Shown: one piece after another, positions 33,984-43,084 of the stretch
Layout of the letters: each line of letters starts with the position of its first letter
Position numbering within the stretch: the first letter of the stretch is position 1
Origin: Candidatus Methylophosphatis haderslevensis
Lineage (GTDB): Bacteria; Pseudomonadota; Gammaproteobacteria; Burkholderiales; Rhodocyclaceae
NCBI GenBank assembly: GCA_016711925.1
Contig: JADJSA010000006.1
Span: forward strand, 1-64,000
DNA: 64,000 nucleotides
Reading direction: 5' to 3'
Program-made: the position numbers and the translations under genes
The notes under the pieces: model-generated
The model's database searches: none
The model's input: only the letters and a program-made list of their open reading frames with translations
What the model was told of the DNA's origin: nothing

Positions 33984-34490
33984 ATGAACCGCAAAACCAT
34001 CCTCATGCTGAGCATCGCCACTGCACTTTCGGCCACCGCAACTCTCGCCAATGCCGACCCGTTGCAACCGGCCGGCGGACAAGTGATTGCCCGCGAAGCC
34101 TCCGAAGGACCGCGCGATGGCGACAACGAGCGCCCGGGTGACCGCCAGCGCCGGGGCGGCAAGGCATTCGACGATTCGTTCCAGATCGCCCGCGAGGCTT
34201 CCGAAGGACCGCGCGGTGGCGACAACGAGCGCCCGGGTGACCGCCAGCGTCGGGGCGGCAAGGCATTCGACGACTCGTTCCAGATCGCCCGCGAAGCCGC
34301 CGAAGGACCGCGCGGGGGCGACAACGAGCGTCCGGGCGACCGCCAGGGTCGGGGCGGCAAAGCGTTCGACGATTCGTTCCAGATCGCCCGCGAAGCCTCT
34401 GAAGGACCGCGTGGTGGAGACCACGAGCGTCCGGGTGACCGTCATCGCCGCGGTGGGCGTCTGTTCGAAGGCGTAAGCGCAGGGGTCTGA
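33984..34490 (+). CDS. Secreted protein of four 33-residue repeats
   Basis: A 168-residue protein with a classic signal peptide (cleavage near LANA|DP). The mature part is almost entirely four tandem repeats at residues 35-67, 68-100, 101-133 and 134-160. Each unit reads IAREASEGPRGGDNERPGD, then RQRRGGKAFDDSFQ. It is rich in Arg, Asp, Gly and Glu, without Cys and probably disordered. I recognise no family. AAGGAG lies 9 bases before the ATG. A sigma-54 promoter and three palindromes precede it, and the adjacent two-component system is the obvious regulator. Possible roles include matrix, mineral or metal binding, or a processed multi-copy peptide precursor; none is shown. Confidence 0.75.
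   Translation: MNRKTILMLSIATALSATATLANADPLQPAGGQVIAREASEGPRDGDNERPGDRQRRGGKAFDDSFQIAREASEGPRGGDNERPGDRQRRGGKAFDDSFQIAREAAEGPRGGDNERPGDRQGRGGKAFDDSFQIAREASEGPRGGDHERPGDRHRRGGRLFEGVSAGV
34086..34463. repeat. 99-base coding tandem repeat (about 3.8 copies)
   Basis: Four near-identical 99-base units, starting at ATTGCCCGCGAAGC, make up most of the secreted repeat-protein gene. Differences are mainly synonymous. Confidence 0.9.
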
Positions 34491-34512
34491 GGCAGGACGG
34501 TCCGCATCCGGC

Positions 34513-36045
34513 TCACAGCAGTTGCAACAGACGCGCACCCTCAAGACCGAGCAACGCCGCCAGCAGGATTGCAATCAGTGCAAGAAATCTTGACTGGCGG
34601 CGCTGTGCGCCTTCGCTCTCGCGGATCTGGCTCGGACTGGACTGGTCGGGCCGCTGCAGCACCAGCGCGTGGTGCAACAGCCGCGGCAATTCGGGCAGCA
34701 TGCGCGCCCAGTTCGGCGCTTCGACCGCAAGCTGATTGAGCATTGCCGGCACGCCGATCTGCTCGCCGATCCAGCGTTCGAGAAACGGCTTGCCGGTCTT
34801 CCATAGGTCGAGGTCCGGGTCGAGGTCGCGGCCCAGACCTTCGATATTGAGCAGGGTCTTTTGCAGCATCACCAGTTGCGGCTGGATCTCGACATTGAAG
34901 CGGCGTGACACCTGAAAAAGCCGCAGCAGCGTCTTGCCGAACGAGATTTCCTTCAGCGGCTTGTCGAAAATCGGCTCGCACACAGTGCGCACCGCAGACT
35001 CGAACTCGTCCACCCGCGTGTCCTTCGGTACCCAGCCGGCGTCGATATGGGCCTGCGCCACGCGCCGGTAATCGCGCTGGAAGAACGCCAGGAAATTGGT
35101 CGCCAGGTAATCCTTGTCGACATCGGTCAGCGTGCCCATGATGCCGAAGTCGAGCGCGATGTATTGCCCGGTATTCGAGACGAATATGTTGCCCGGGTGC
35201 ATGTCGGCGTGGAAGAAGCCGTCGCGAAATACCTGGGTGAAGAATATCTCCACTCCGGCCCGCGCCAGCGCGGGAATGTCCACGCCCTGGGCGCGCAAGG
35301 CATCGGCCTGACTGATCGGCAAGCCGTACATGCGCTGCATGGTCATCACCTGGGTCGCGCAGTAGTCCCAGTAAACCTCGGGCACCGCCAGCAGATCGGA
35401 GTGCAGGAAGTTGCGCCGCAATTGCGAGCAGTTGGCGGCTTCGCGCATCAGATCGAGTTCGTCGTGCAGATGCTTGGCGAACTCGCCCACGACTTCGCGC
35501 GGCTTGAGCCGGCGCCCTTCTTTCCAGATCGATTCGACCAGCATTGCCGCGGTGTCGAGCAGGGCGAGATCGTTCGAGATGACGCTGCGAATGCCCGGCC
35601 GCAGCACTTTGACCGCCACCTGGGTGCCGTCCGCAAGCCGCGCGAAATGCACCTGCGCGACCGAAGCGCTGGCAACCGGTTCGGCGCTGAATTCGGCGAA
35701 CAGTTCGCCCACCGGTTTGCCCAGCGCGAGTTCGATCTCGTCGATCGCCTGCGAGGACGGGAACGGCGGCACGCGATCCTGCAGGTGCGCCAGTTCGTCG
35801 GCGATATCGGTCGGCAGCAGATCGCGGCGGGTTGACAGCACCTGACCGAACTTGACGAAGATCGGCCCGAGCGCTTCGAGCGCCTTGCGCAGACGCACCG
35901 CGCGCGGCTCGGACAGTCGTCGCCAGAACAGCAGCCCGCGCGAGATCGCCAGCAAGCGGCCCGACGGCTCGACTTCGAGCAGCATCTGATCGAGGCCGAA
36001 ACGAAAGCTGACAGCAAGAATCTTGAGGAGGCGGAAGAAGCGCAA
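34513..36045 (-). CDS. ubiB: Ubiquinone biosynthesis regulatory kinase-like protein UbiB
   Basis: Atypical ABC1/ADCK kinase-fold ATPase needed for ubiquinone synthesis, anchored in the inner membrane. The 510-residue product has the family motifs LGPIFVKFGQVLSTRRDLLP and ASVAQVHFARL. Also present are VAVKVLRPGI with the Lys, HADMHPGNIFV and ALDFGIMG. Two C-terminal hydrophobic helices follow. I start at TTG 36045, giving the usual LRFFRLLKIL beginning. The longer open frame that continues upstream to 37848 only mirrors argS on the other strand. Confidence 0.94.
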   Translation of the reverse strand: MRFFRLLKILAVSFRFGLDQMLLEVEPSGRLLAISRGLLFWRRLSEPRAVRLRKALEALGPIFVKFGQVLSTRRDLLPTDIADELAHLQDRVPPFPSSQAIDEIELALGKPVGELFAEFSAEPVASASVAQVHFARLADGTQVAVKVLRPGIRSVISNDLALLDTAAMLVESIWKEGRRLKPREVVGEFAKHLHDELDLMREAANCSQLRRNFLHSDLLAVPEVYWDYCATQVMTMQRMYGLPISQADALRAQGVDIPALARAGVEIFFTQVFRDGFFHADMHPGNIFVSNTGQYIALDFGIMGTLTDVDKDYLATNFLAFFQRDYRRVAQAHIDAGWVPKDTRVDEFESAVRTVCEPIFDKPLKEISFGKTLLRLFQVSRRFNVEIQPQLVMLQKTLLNIEGLGRDLDPDLDLWKTGKPFLERWIGEQIGVPAMLNQLAVEAPNWARMLPELPRLLHHALVLQRPDQSSPSQIRESEGAQRRQSRFLALIAILLAALLGLEGARLLQLL

Positions 36046-36140
36046 GGCGCGAGTATGCAGAGCGGTGCAAAGGCGCGAATTTACACAGATTCCCCCGGCG
36101 GCGAAAGTGCAAGCCCGGACCGGGCATGCAGTCCATCCGG

Positions 36141-36146
36141 TATAAT
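36141..36146 (+). promoter_or_regulatory. Candidate -10 box for argS
   Basis: A perfect TATAAT sits 29 bases before the argS ATG. I see no convincing -35 box. Confidence 0.4.
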
Positions 36147-36174
36147 TTGCCTCCTTTGCCCGGCGCGGCCGCTC

Positions 36175-37902
36175 ATGGTTGTCGACATCAAATCCCACCT
36201 GGCTGACTTGTTGCGCGCAGCGCTTTCCAGCCTGGCGCCGGCGCATGCCGAGATCGAAATCGTGCTCGACCGCTCCAAGCAGGCGAGCCATGGCGACTTT
36301 GCGAGCAACCTCGCCATGCAACTGGCAAGACCGCTCAAGCGCAGTCCGCGCGAGATCGCCAACCTGCTGATCGCGGAACTGCCGCCCTCCGCGCTGGTAA
36401 TCCGCACCGAGGTGGCCGGCGCCGGATTCATCAATTTCTTCCTTGCCGACGACACCAAAACCGCCGCGGTCAGCGCCGCCCTGCGTCAGGCGGAGAAATT
36501 CGGGCACAGCGACATCGGCCGCGGCTGCAAGGTGCAGGTGGAGTTCGTCTCCGCCAATCCGACCGGCCCGCTGCATGTCGGCCACGGCCGCGGCGCCGCC
36601 TACGGCTCGGCGCTGGCCAACGTCCTGGAAGCCACCGGGCATGTCGTCACCCGCGAGTTCTACGTCAATGACGCCGGCCGCCAGATGGACATTCTGGCGA
36701 CCTCGGTCTGGCTGCGCTATCTGGAACAGCGCGGCGAAACGGTAAGTTTCCCTGCCGACGGATACCGCGGCGACTATGTGCGGGACATCGCCGCGCTGCT
36801 CGGCGAACAACAGGGCAGCCGGCTCGCCCGCGACGCGGCGCAACTGCCCAAGCCTGCGGACGACGAGAACGCCGATGCGGCGCTCGATGCGCTGATCGCC
36901 CGCACCAAGTCGTTGCTCGGCGAAGACTGGTGGACGGTGCACCGCTTCGCGCTCGACGCGATGCTCGCCGACCAGCGCAACGATCTCGGCGAATTCCGCG
37001 TGCATTACGACGTCTGGTACTCCGAGCAATCGCTGTTCGCCAATGGCTCGATCGCGCGCGCCCTCGACCGGCTGCAGGCGGCCGGCCATCTTTACGAGCA
37101 GGACGGCGCGCTGTGGTTCCGCTCCACCACCTTCGGCGACGAGAAAGACCGCGTGGTTCGCCGCGACAACGGCGCCTACACCTATTTCGCCTCCGACATC
37201 GCCTACCACGCCGAAAAATTCGCGCGCGGCTTCGAGCGCGTCATCGACGTCTGGGGTGCCGACCATCACGGCTACATCCCGCGCGTCAAGGGCGCGCTGG
37301 CCGCGCTCGGCATCGACCCGGACAAACTCGAGGTGGCGCTGGTGCAGTTCGCGGTGCTCTACCGCGGCGGCGAAAAGACGGCCATGGGCAAACGCTCGGG
37401 CGAATTCGTCACGCTGCGCGAGCTGCGGCGCGAGGTCGGCGACGACGCGGCGCGCTTCTTCTATGTGCTGCGCAAGAGCGATCAGCACCTCGATTTCGAT
37501 CTCGACCTGGCCAAGTCGCAGTCCAACGAGAACCCGGTGTATTACATCCAGTACGCCCACGCCCGCGTCTGCAGCGTGCTGGCGCAGTGGAGCGGTGTGC
37601 CGGGCGAACTGGCCGAGGCCGATCTGGCCCCGCTGACGGGCGAGCGGGAACTCGCGCTGTGCGCGCAGGTCGCCGCCTTTGCCGATGCGCTCGAGGCGGC
37701 CGCGCGCGACTACGCGCCGCACCTGGTCGCTTTCTACCTGAAGGATCTGGCCGCCGGCCTGCACAGCTTCTACAATGCCGAACGCATTCTCGTAGACGAT
37801 GCCGGATTGCGCGAGGCACGGCTGGCCCTGGTCGCGGCGGTCAGGCAAACGCTGGCCAACGGACTTGCGCTGCTGGGCGTGTCCGCGCCCGAAACCATGT
37901 GA
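36175..37902 (+). CDS. argS: Arginyl-tRNA synthetase
   Basis: Charges tRNA-Arg. From the ATG at 36175 the product has 575 residues. It has the N-terminal additional domain (SQ-ASHGDFASNLAMQLA), class I signature HVGHGRGAAYG, WGADHHGYIPRVKGAL, the KMSKS-like loop AMGKRSGEFVTL, and the anticodon-binding DALR domain. An in-frame extension to 36055 lacks family similarity. Divergent from ubiB and followed at 9 bases by a SPOR-domain gene, a common betaproteobacterial order. Confidence 0.97.
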   Translation: MVVDIKSHLADLLRAALSSLAPAHAEIEIVLDRSKQASHGDFASNLAMQLARPLKRSPREIANLLIAELPPSALVIRTEVAGAGFINFFLADDTKTAAVSAALRQAEKFGHSDIGRGCKVQVEFVSANPTGPLHVGHGRGAAYGSALANVLEATGHVVTREFYVNDAGRQMDILATSVWLRYLEQRGETVSFPADGYRGDYVRDIAALLGEQQGSRLARDAAQLPKPADDENADAALDALIARTKSLLGEDWWTVHRFALDAMLADQRNDLGEFRVHYDVWYSEQSLFANGSIARALDRLQAAGHLYEQDGALWFRSTTFGDEKDRVVRRDNGAYTYFASDIAYHAEKFARGFERVIDVWGADHHGYIPRVKGALAALGIDPDKLEVALVQFAVLYRGGEKTAMGKRSGEFVTLRELRREVGDDAARFFYVLRKSDQHLDFDLDLAKSQSNENPVYYIQYAHARVCSVLAQWSGVPGELAEADLAPLTGERELALCAQVAAFADALEAAARDYAPHLVAFYLKDLAAGLHSFYNAERILVDDAGLREARLALVAAVRQTLANGLALLGVSAPETM

Positions 37903-37911
37903 GGCAAAAAT

Positions 37912-38607
37912 ATGGGTCGTGATTACAAGCCGAGGGCAGAACGCAAATCCGCAGCCAGACGCGGCTCGGCCCGTGGCGGCACGCTGATCGGGCTGTTCAT
38001 CGGTCTGGTATTCGGCGTGATCTTCGCGCTCGGCATCGCCTGGTACATCAACCGGACGCCGATTCCGTTCATGACGGCCAAGTCCGGCAAGCAGGCCGCC
38101 GATGCCCAGGCGGAGTCCGACAAGCCGGAAAAGCCCGAAAAAGCCGAGAAACCGGCAAAAGCGGCGACGCCGCCGGGCCAGCCGGCCGCCCTGCCCGGCA
38201 AGCCGGGCGACAAGCCGCTGGAAAAGCCGCGCTTCGACTTCTACAAAATTCTTCCCGAGGGTGAAAAGGCGTCGACCAAAGCTGGCGGCGACAAGCCGGC
38301 TGCCGATGCGCCGGTGCCGGACAAGCTCTATCTGCAGCTCGGCGCATTCCTCAATCCCGCAGATGCTGACAACCTTAAGGCCAAGGTTGCGTTAATGGGT
38401 CTGGAGGCCAGCGTGCAGAAGATCGAGAACGCGGAAAAAGGCACCCTGCACCGTGTGCGGGTGGGTCCTTACCGGGTGCCGGCGGAGATGGAAAACATCC
38501 GCTCGCAACTGGCGCAGAACGGAATCCCGGCCACGCTGGTCACAATCAAGCCCAAACCCAAGGCCGCACCGCCAGCACCGGTCGCCGCGGGTGCGGCAAA
38601 ACCGTAA
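37912..38607 (+). CDS. SPOR-domain cell-division protein (FtsN-like)
   Basis: A 231-residue bitopic protein: short basic cytoplasmic N-terminus (GRDYKPRAERKSAARRG) and one transmembrane helix (residues 25-45). A Lys/Pro/Ala-rich linker and a C-terminal SPOR domain (YLQLGAFLNPADADNLKAKVAL, HRVRVGPYRVPAEME) follow. The SPOR domain binds denuded glycan at the septum. The architecture is FtsN-like, but small SPOR proteins next to argS are usually not tested as FtsN. Confidence 0.88.
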   Translation: MGRDYKPRAERKSAARRGSARGGTLIGLFIGLVFGVIFALGIAWYINRTPIPFMTAKSGKQAADAQAESDKPEKPEKAEKPAKAATPPGQPAALPGKPGDKPLEKPRFDFYKILPEGEKASTKAGGDKPAADAPVPDKLYLQLGAFLNPADADNLKAKVALMGLEASVQKIENAEKGTLHRVRVGPYRVPAEMENIRSQLAQNGIPATLVTIKPKPKAAPPAPVAAGAAKP

Positions 38608-38634
38608 ATCGCCGAGAGGCCGGAGAAGGAATCC

Positions 38635-39288
38635 ATGCGTAAATTTTTACCGTTTGCTGCCGCCGCCCTGATTGCCGGCGTCGCGCAGTTGGCCATCAGC
38701 CAGCCCGCCGCCGCAGAGCTGACAGCGGGCAAGGACTATGTCTTGGTCAGCCCGGCGCAGCCGACGGAAACCAGGGGCAAGGTCGAGGTGCTCGAATTCT
38801 TCTCCTACGGCTGCCCGCATTGCCAGGAGTTCGAGCCGCAGCTCGACAAGTGGTCCAAGGCGCAGGGCAAGGATGTCGAGTTGCGGCGCGTGCCGATCAC
38901 CTTCGGCCGCGACGTGTGGACGCCGCTGGCCAAGATGTACTACGCGCTGGAAGCCATGGGCGAACTCGAGCGCATGCACGGCGTGGTGTTCGATGCCGTG
39001 CACAACCAGCGCGTGCCGCTCAACGTCGAAGCCGCGCAATTCGAGTGGATCGCCGGCAAAGGCATCGACGGCAAGAAGTATCAGGATCTGTACAAGTCGT
39101 TCACCGTGCAAAGCAAGGTCGCGCGGGCGCAGCAGATTGCCGCCGCCTACAAGATCACCGGCGTGCCGACGATGGCGGTCGGCGGCCGCTTCATGACATC
39201 CGGCTCGCTGACCGGCAGCCACGAAGCCATGCTGCGCACGGTCGACCAGTTGATCGTCAGCGCGCGCGCCGATCTCGGCAAGAAGTGA
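38635..39288 (+). CDS. dsbA: Thiol:disulfide interchange protein DsbA
   Basis: Periplasmic oxidase that introduces disulfide bonds. The 217-residue product has a signal peptide (AAAEL) and a thioredoxin fold with active site CPHC (Cys60-Cys63). The helical insertion and the cis-proline loop GVPT are present. AGGCCGGAGAAGGA gives a strong ribosome binding site. It overlaps the following SDR gene by GTGA. Confidence 0.95.
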   Translation: MRKFLPFAAAALIAGVAQLAISQPAAAELTAGKDYVLVSPAQPTETRGKVEVLEFFSYGCPHCQEFEPQLDKWSKAQGKDVELRRVPITFGRDVWTPLAKMYYALEAMGELERMHGVVFDAVHNQRVPLNVEAAQFEWIAGKGIDGKKYQDLYKSFTVQSKVARAQQIAAAYKITGVPTMAVGGRFMTSGSLTGSHEAMLRTVDQLIVSARADLGKK

Positions 39289-40085
39289 CCGCCGCGCCGG
39301 TGGATGGCAAGTCCGCCGGCGCACGCCGGGTCTTCATCACCGGCGCATCGAGCGGCATCGGCGCGGCGCTGGCACGCCACTACGCGCGCCGCGGCGCCAC
39401 GCTCGGGCTGGTCGCCCGCCGCGCCGCGCAGCTCGATGCGCTGCTGGGCGAACTGCCCGGCAAGCACCGCAGCTACCCGGCCGACGTCACCGATGCCGGA
39501 GCGCTGGCCGCCGCGGCGCGCGATTTCATCGCCGACGGCGGGGTGCCCGACATCGTGATTGCCAATGCCGGCGTCTCCGCCGGCACGCTGACCGAGCATG
39601 CCGCGGATCTCGCGACGTTCAAGCGGATTTTCGCCGTCAATGTTGCCGGCATGGTCGCCACCTTCGCGCCGTTCGTTGCGCCGATGCGCGAAGCCGGGCG
39701 CGGGCGGCTGGCCGGCATCGCCTCGGTCGCCGGCATTCGCGGCCTGCCCGGCGCCGGCGCCTACAGCGCGTCCAAAGCGGCGGCAATCGCCTACCTGGAA
39801 AGCCTGCGCGTCGAACTGCGCGGCAGCGGCGTGCGCGTTGTCACGCTTTGTCCAGGCTACATCGAGACGCCGATGACGGCCGTCAACACCTACCCGATGC
39901 CCTTCATGCTGCCGGCCGACGCGGCGGCGCGGCGCATGGCGCGGCTGATCGATGCCGGGCGCAGCTATGCCGTGGTGCCGTGGCAGATGGCCGTGGTGGC
40001 CAAGCTGCTGCGCGTGCTGCCCAATCCGCTGTTCGACCTGCTGTTCTCGCGCGCCGGCCGCAAGCCGCCAGGGCTCGAGGTCTGA
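39285..40085 (+). CDS. Short-chain dehydrogenase/reductase
   Basis: A 266-residue classical SDR. It has the cofactor loop GASSGIGAALA near residue 20, NAG in VIANAGVSAG, catalytic Tyr/Lys in YSASKAA, and PGYIETPMT after the active site. GTG start overlaps the dsbA stop, so it is translationally coupled. The substrate is not predictable; relatives are often annotated as YciK-like or ketoreductase-like. Confidence 0.9.
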   Translation: MTAAPVDGKSAGARRVFITGASSGIGAALARHYARRGATLGLVARRAAQLDALLGELPGKHRSYPADVTDAGALAAAARDFIADGGVPDIVIANAGVSAGTLTEHAADLATFKRIFAVNVAGMVATFAPFVAPMREAGRGRLAGIASVAGIRGLPGAGAYSASKAAAIAYLESLRVELRGSGVRVVTLCPGYIETPMTAVNTYPMPFMLPADAAARRMARLIDAGRSYAVVPWQMAVVAKLLRVLPNPLFDLLFSRAGRKPPGLEV

Positions 40086-40126
40086 CCTGTACGGGCGCGC
40101 GTAGCCGCGGCGACCCTGCCCGGAAG

Positions 40127-40222
40127 CCGCATGCAATGGACTTCTGCGAGGTGGCAAGGCTGGCAGCGCCGATTGACGGGGCTCGTGGCGATGCCCGCCT
40201 GCAGAGCGCCATTGCATGCGGC
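40127..40222. repeat. Dispersed inverted-pair intergenic repeat, copy 2
   Basis: Forward arm GCCGCATGCAATGGACTTCT at 40127-40146. The reverse arm at 40190-40222 has complement GCCGCATGCAATGGCGCTCT. The two arms match at 19 of the first 22 positions and could form a long hairpin. Confidence 0.75.
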
Positions 40223-40378
40223 TCCCAGGGCTGCGGCATCTGCCGGTTATGGCGCCGGAAGCAGATCGACACAGCGCGGGGGTGGCACAGCGCGGCGTTT
40301 CGCGGCAGTATGACGGCGCCTTTCGTCACGGCACGCTCGTTACCTTCAAACATCACACCGAACCACAAGGGGAGAACC

Positions 40379-40846
40379 ATGAAGAAACTCAGAATCGCAC
40401 TCGCATCGCTCGGCCTGCTGGCAGCAACCGTGGCCAACGCGCAACAGCCGGCGCCGGCCGCTGCCGAACCGGCCAAGCCTGCCGCAACCGCACCCGCGCC
40501 GGCCGTCGCCGCCGCGGCCGATGCCAGCAGCGGCACCGCGGCCTGGTACGGCAGGAAGTTTGCCGGCCGCAAGACCGCGTCCGGCCAGCGCTTCAATCCG
40601 CATGCGATGACGGCCGCGCATCCGAGCCTGCCTTTCGGCACCCGGGTCAAGGTCACCAACGCGCGCAACAAGCGCAGTGTCGTGCTGACCATCAACGATC
40701 GCCTGTCCTCGGGCTCCGGCCGCATCCTCGATGTGACCCAGGCCGCCGCCAAGAAGCTCGGTTTCATCCGCAGCGGGCTGACCGAGGTCACCCTTGAAGT
40801 GGTTGGCCACCGGGCAACCAAGGCAGGCAGACGGCACCGCAAATAG
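40379..40846 (+). CDS. RlpA-like double-psi beta-barrel protein
   Basis: A 155-residue exported protein: signal peptide (VANAQQ), Ala/Pro linker, then the RlpA-like domain with GTAAWYGRKFAGRKTASGQRF, FGTRVKVTN, VVLTINDR and LDVTQAAAKKLG. RlpA homologues are lytic transglycosylases acting on denuded peptidoglycan. This one lacks a lipobox and a SPOR domain, so it is a short, soluble version. AAGGGGAGAACC is a strong ribosome binding site. Confidence 0.88.
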   Translation: MKKLRIALASLGLLAATVANAQQPAPAAAEPAKPAATAPAPAVAAAADASSGTAAWYGRKFAGRKTASGQRFNPHAMTAAHPSLPFGTRVKVTNARNKRSVVLTINDRLSSGSGRILDVTQAAAKKLGFIRSGLTEVTLEVVGHRATKAGRRHRK

Positions 40847-40929
40847 GCGGCCGGCGTGGCGGGTTTGCGCGATGCGTCGTCCCGCTCTCCACCAATTGCG
40901 ACGGCGGACCACCGTTCGCCGCCAACCGC

Positions 40930-42936
40930 ATGGCCACTGAACCATCCGCGCAGCATCTCGCCGCCGGCATCGAGCAATGCCTGAGGCTGTTCCGGGAATC
41001 GCGGCTCGAGACGATGGAAGCGCTTGCCGGCGAACTCGCGCAAACCTACCCGTCGGCCGGCCGGGTCTGGCAAATGCTGGGCATCGCCCGCCTGGCGCGC
41101 GGCAACGGCGCGGGCGCAATCGAACCGCTGCAGCACGCCGGCACGCTCGCCCCCCAGGATGCCGGCATATGGGACAACCTGGGCGCGGCGCTCAACGCCG
41201 GCGGCGAATTCGATCGCGCTGCCGCCGCCTACGAACGCAGCCTGCAGCTCGATCCGAACAACGCGAACGTGCTTTCCAACGCGGCCGCCAATGCCGGCGA
41301 CGCCGGGCGCGACGCGGCCGCACGCGCCTATGCCGGGCGGGCGCTGGCGCTCGACCCGGCGCTCGCCCAGGCGCATCTCGCGCTGGGCAACGCCGCGGCG
41401 CGGCTCGGCGATCTTGCCACGGCGCTCGATTCGCTGGGCCAGGCGGTGCGGCTGGCGCCGACCCTGCCGCAAGCCCACTTGAGTCTGGGCAACGCGCTGC
41501 AACTCGGCGGCGACACGCCTGGCGCGATTCGCGCCACCCGGCGGGCGGCCGAACTCGCGCCCAACTACCCCGACGCGCAGCAGAACCTCGGGCGCTTCCA
41601 CCACGATCTCGGCCACGCCGACCTGGCCGCGCGGCATTACCGGGCGGCGCTGCGCCTGCAGCCGCAGCGGCTCGATGCCTGGAGCGGCTGGCTGTTCTGC
41701 CTCGCCCATGATGCGAACGTTTCGGCCGCCGAGCTGTTTGCGGCGCACCGCGAATTCGGCGAGTTTGTCGAACGGCCGTGGCGCGCGCGCTGGGGCGGCT
41801 GGACCAACCCGCGCAATCCGCACAAACGCCTGCGCGTGGGTTTCGTCTCGGGCGATTTGCGCGAGCATGCGGTCGCGCATTTCATCGAGCCGATCTGGCG
41901 GGCGCTCGATCGCGATGCCATCGAGATCGTCGCCTACTCGACGCAGCCGGCGGAAGATGCCCGCTCGGTCGCGCTGAAACAACTCGCCGATGCCTGGCAC
42001 AACGTCGCTGCATTGAGCGACAATGCGCTGGAGGCGACGATACGCGCGTCGAATATCGACATCCTGATCGACCTGGCCGGCCATACGGCGCACCACCGGC
42101 TCGGCGTGTTCGCGCGCAAACCGGCGCCGCTGCAGGTTTCATGGATCGGCTATCCGAACACCACCGGGCTCATGGCAATCGACTATCGGCTTGTCGGCAA
42201 CGGCGCAGCGCAACCGGGCGAACTCGACGCGGGGTTCAGCGAAAAACTCGTCCATCTGCCGCTCGGCACGGTGTTCCAGCCGCCGCCGGCCCTGCCGCCG
42301 GTCAATCCGCTGCCGGCGCTCACTCGCGGCTACCTGACCTTCGGCAACTTCAACCGCCCGATCAAGCTGAGCGAGGCTGCGCTCGGCCTGTGGTGCAAGG
42401 TGATGAATGCGCTGCCCGATTCGCGCATGCTGATCGCTGCGGTATCCGAAACCCCAGTGCGCGAGCGAATCGCCGCGCGCTTTGCGGCAGCCGGCGTCGC
42501 CGCCGACCGGGTGGACTTTCGTCCGCGCCTCGAGATGCAGGACTACCTGAAGCTGCATCATGAGATCGACCTGATTCTCGACACCTTCCCGTTTACCGGC
42601 GGCACCGTGACCAATCAGGCGCTGTGGATGGGCGTGCCGACGCTCACGCTCAGCGGCGATACGCTGCCGCACCGGCAGGGGGCGGGCATCATGATTCGCG
42701 CCGGGCTGGGCGACTGGGTGGCACAGGGCGAAGCCGCGTTCGTCGAACGGGCGCTCGCGGTGGCGCGCAACCCGGCGCAACTGGCCGCCCTGCGGGCACG
42801 GCTGCGCGCCGACCTCGCGGCCGGCGAGCCAGCAGCGACGGCGCGCGCCGCCCGGCTTGTCGAGTCGGCACTGCGCACCATGTGGCAGCGCTGGTGCGCC
42901 GGCGAGCCGGCCCGGTCTTTCCAGGTCGCGCCATGA
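40930..42936 (+). CDS. TPR-containing O-linked GlcNAc transferase-like protein (GT41)
   Basis: A 668-residue cytoplasmic protein. The N-terminal half has about six tetratricopeptide repeats (for example AGIWDNLGAALNAGGEFDRAAAAYERSLQLDPN, here cut: NLGAALNAGGEFDRAAAAY). The C-terminal half (from about 290) is the SPINDLY/OGT catalytic region: RLRVGFVSGDLREHAVAHF, DLAGHTAHHRLGVFARKPAP, VSWIGYPNTTG, FGNFNRPIKL and FPFTGGTVTNQALWMGVPTLT. Bacterial members glycosylate proteins or are linked to flagellin or pilin modification; the target here is unknown. Confidence 0.9.
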   Translation: MATEPSAQHLAAGIEQCLRLFRESRLETMEALAGELAQTYPSAGRVWQMLGIARLARGNGAGAIEPLQHAGTLAPQDAGIWDNLGAALNAGGEFDRAAAAYERSLQLDPNNANVLSNAAANAGDAGRDAAARAYAGRALALDPALAQAHLALGNAAARLGDLATALDSLGQAVRLAPTLPQAHLSLGNALQLGGDTPGAIRATRRAAELAPNYPDAQQNLGRFHHDLGHADLAARHYRAALRLQPQRLDAWSGWLFCLAHDANVSAAELFAAHREFGEFVERPWRARWGGWTNPRNPHKRLRVGFVSGDLREHAVAHFIEPIWRALDRDAIEIVAYSTQPAEDARSVALKQLADAWHNVAALSDNALEATIRASNIDILIDLAGHTAHHRLGVFARKPAPLQVSWIGYPNTTGLMAIDYRLVGNGAAQPGELDAGFSEKLVHLPLGTVFQPPPALPPVNPLPALTRGYLTFGNFNRPIKLSEAALGLWCKVMNALPDSRMLIAAVSETPVRERIAARFAAAGVAADRVDFRPRLEMQDYLKLHHEIDLILDTFPFTGGTVTNQALWMGVPTLTLSGDTLPHRQGAGIMIRAGLGDWVAQGEAAFVERALAVARNPAQLAALRARLRADLAAGEPAATARAARLVESALRTMWQRWCAGEPARSFQVAP

Positions 42937-43084
42937 GCCGGACGGCGCGCAAACCCGCAGGCTTGCGGTCCGTTCGAGCGCCGGCCGTCGCGTCCGAGCA
43001 GGGCGGCGAGCCGCGGCGGGGCCGCGCGGCCATCGTTTTGCCGCGCGAGGCACGCTCAGGCGCGCGCATGGCTTTCGATCCGTC

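Noticed and set aside
36046..37848. Upstream extension of the ubiB frame
   Set aside because: It lies antisense to argS and shows no UbiB similarity; the family N-terminus begins at 36045.
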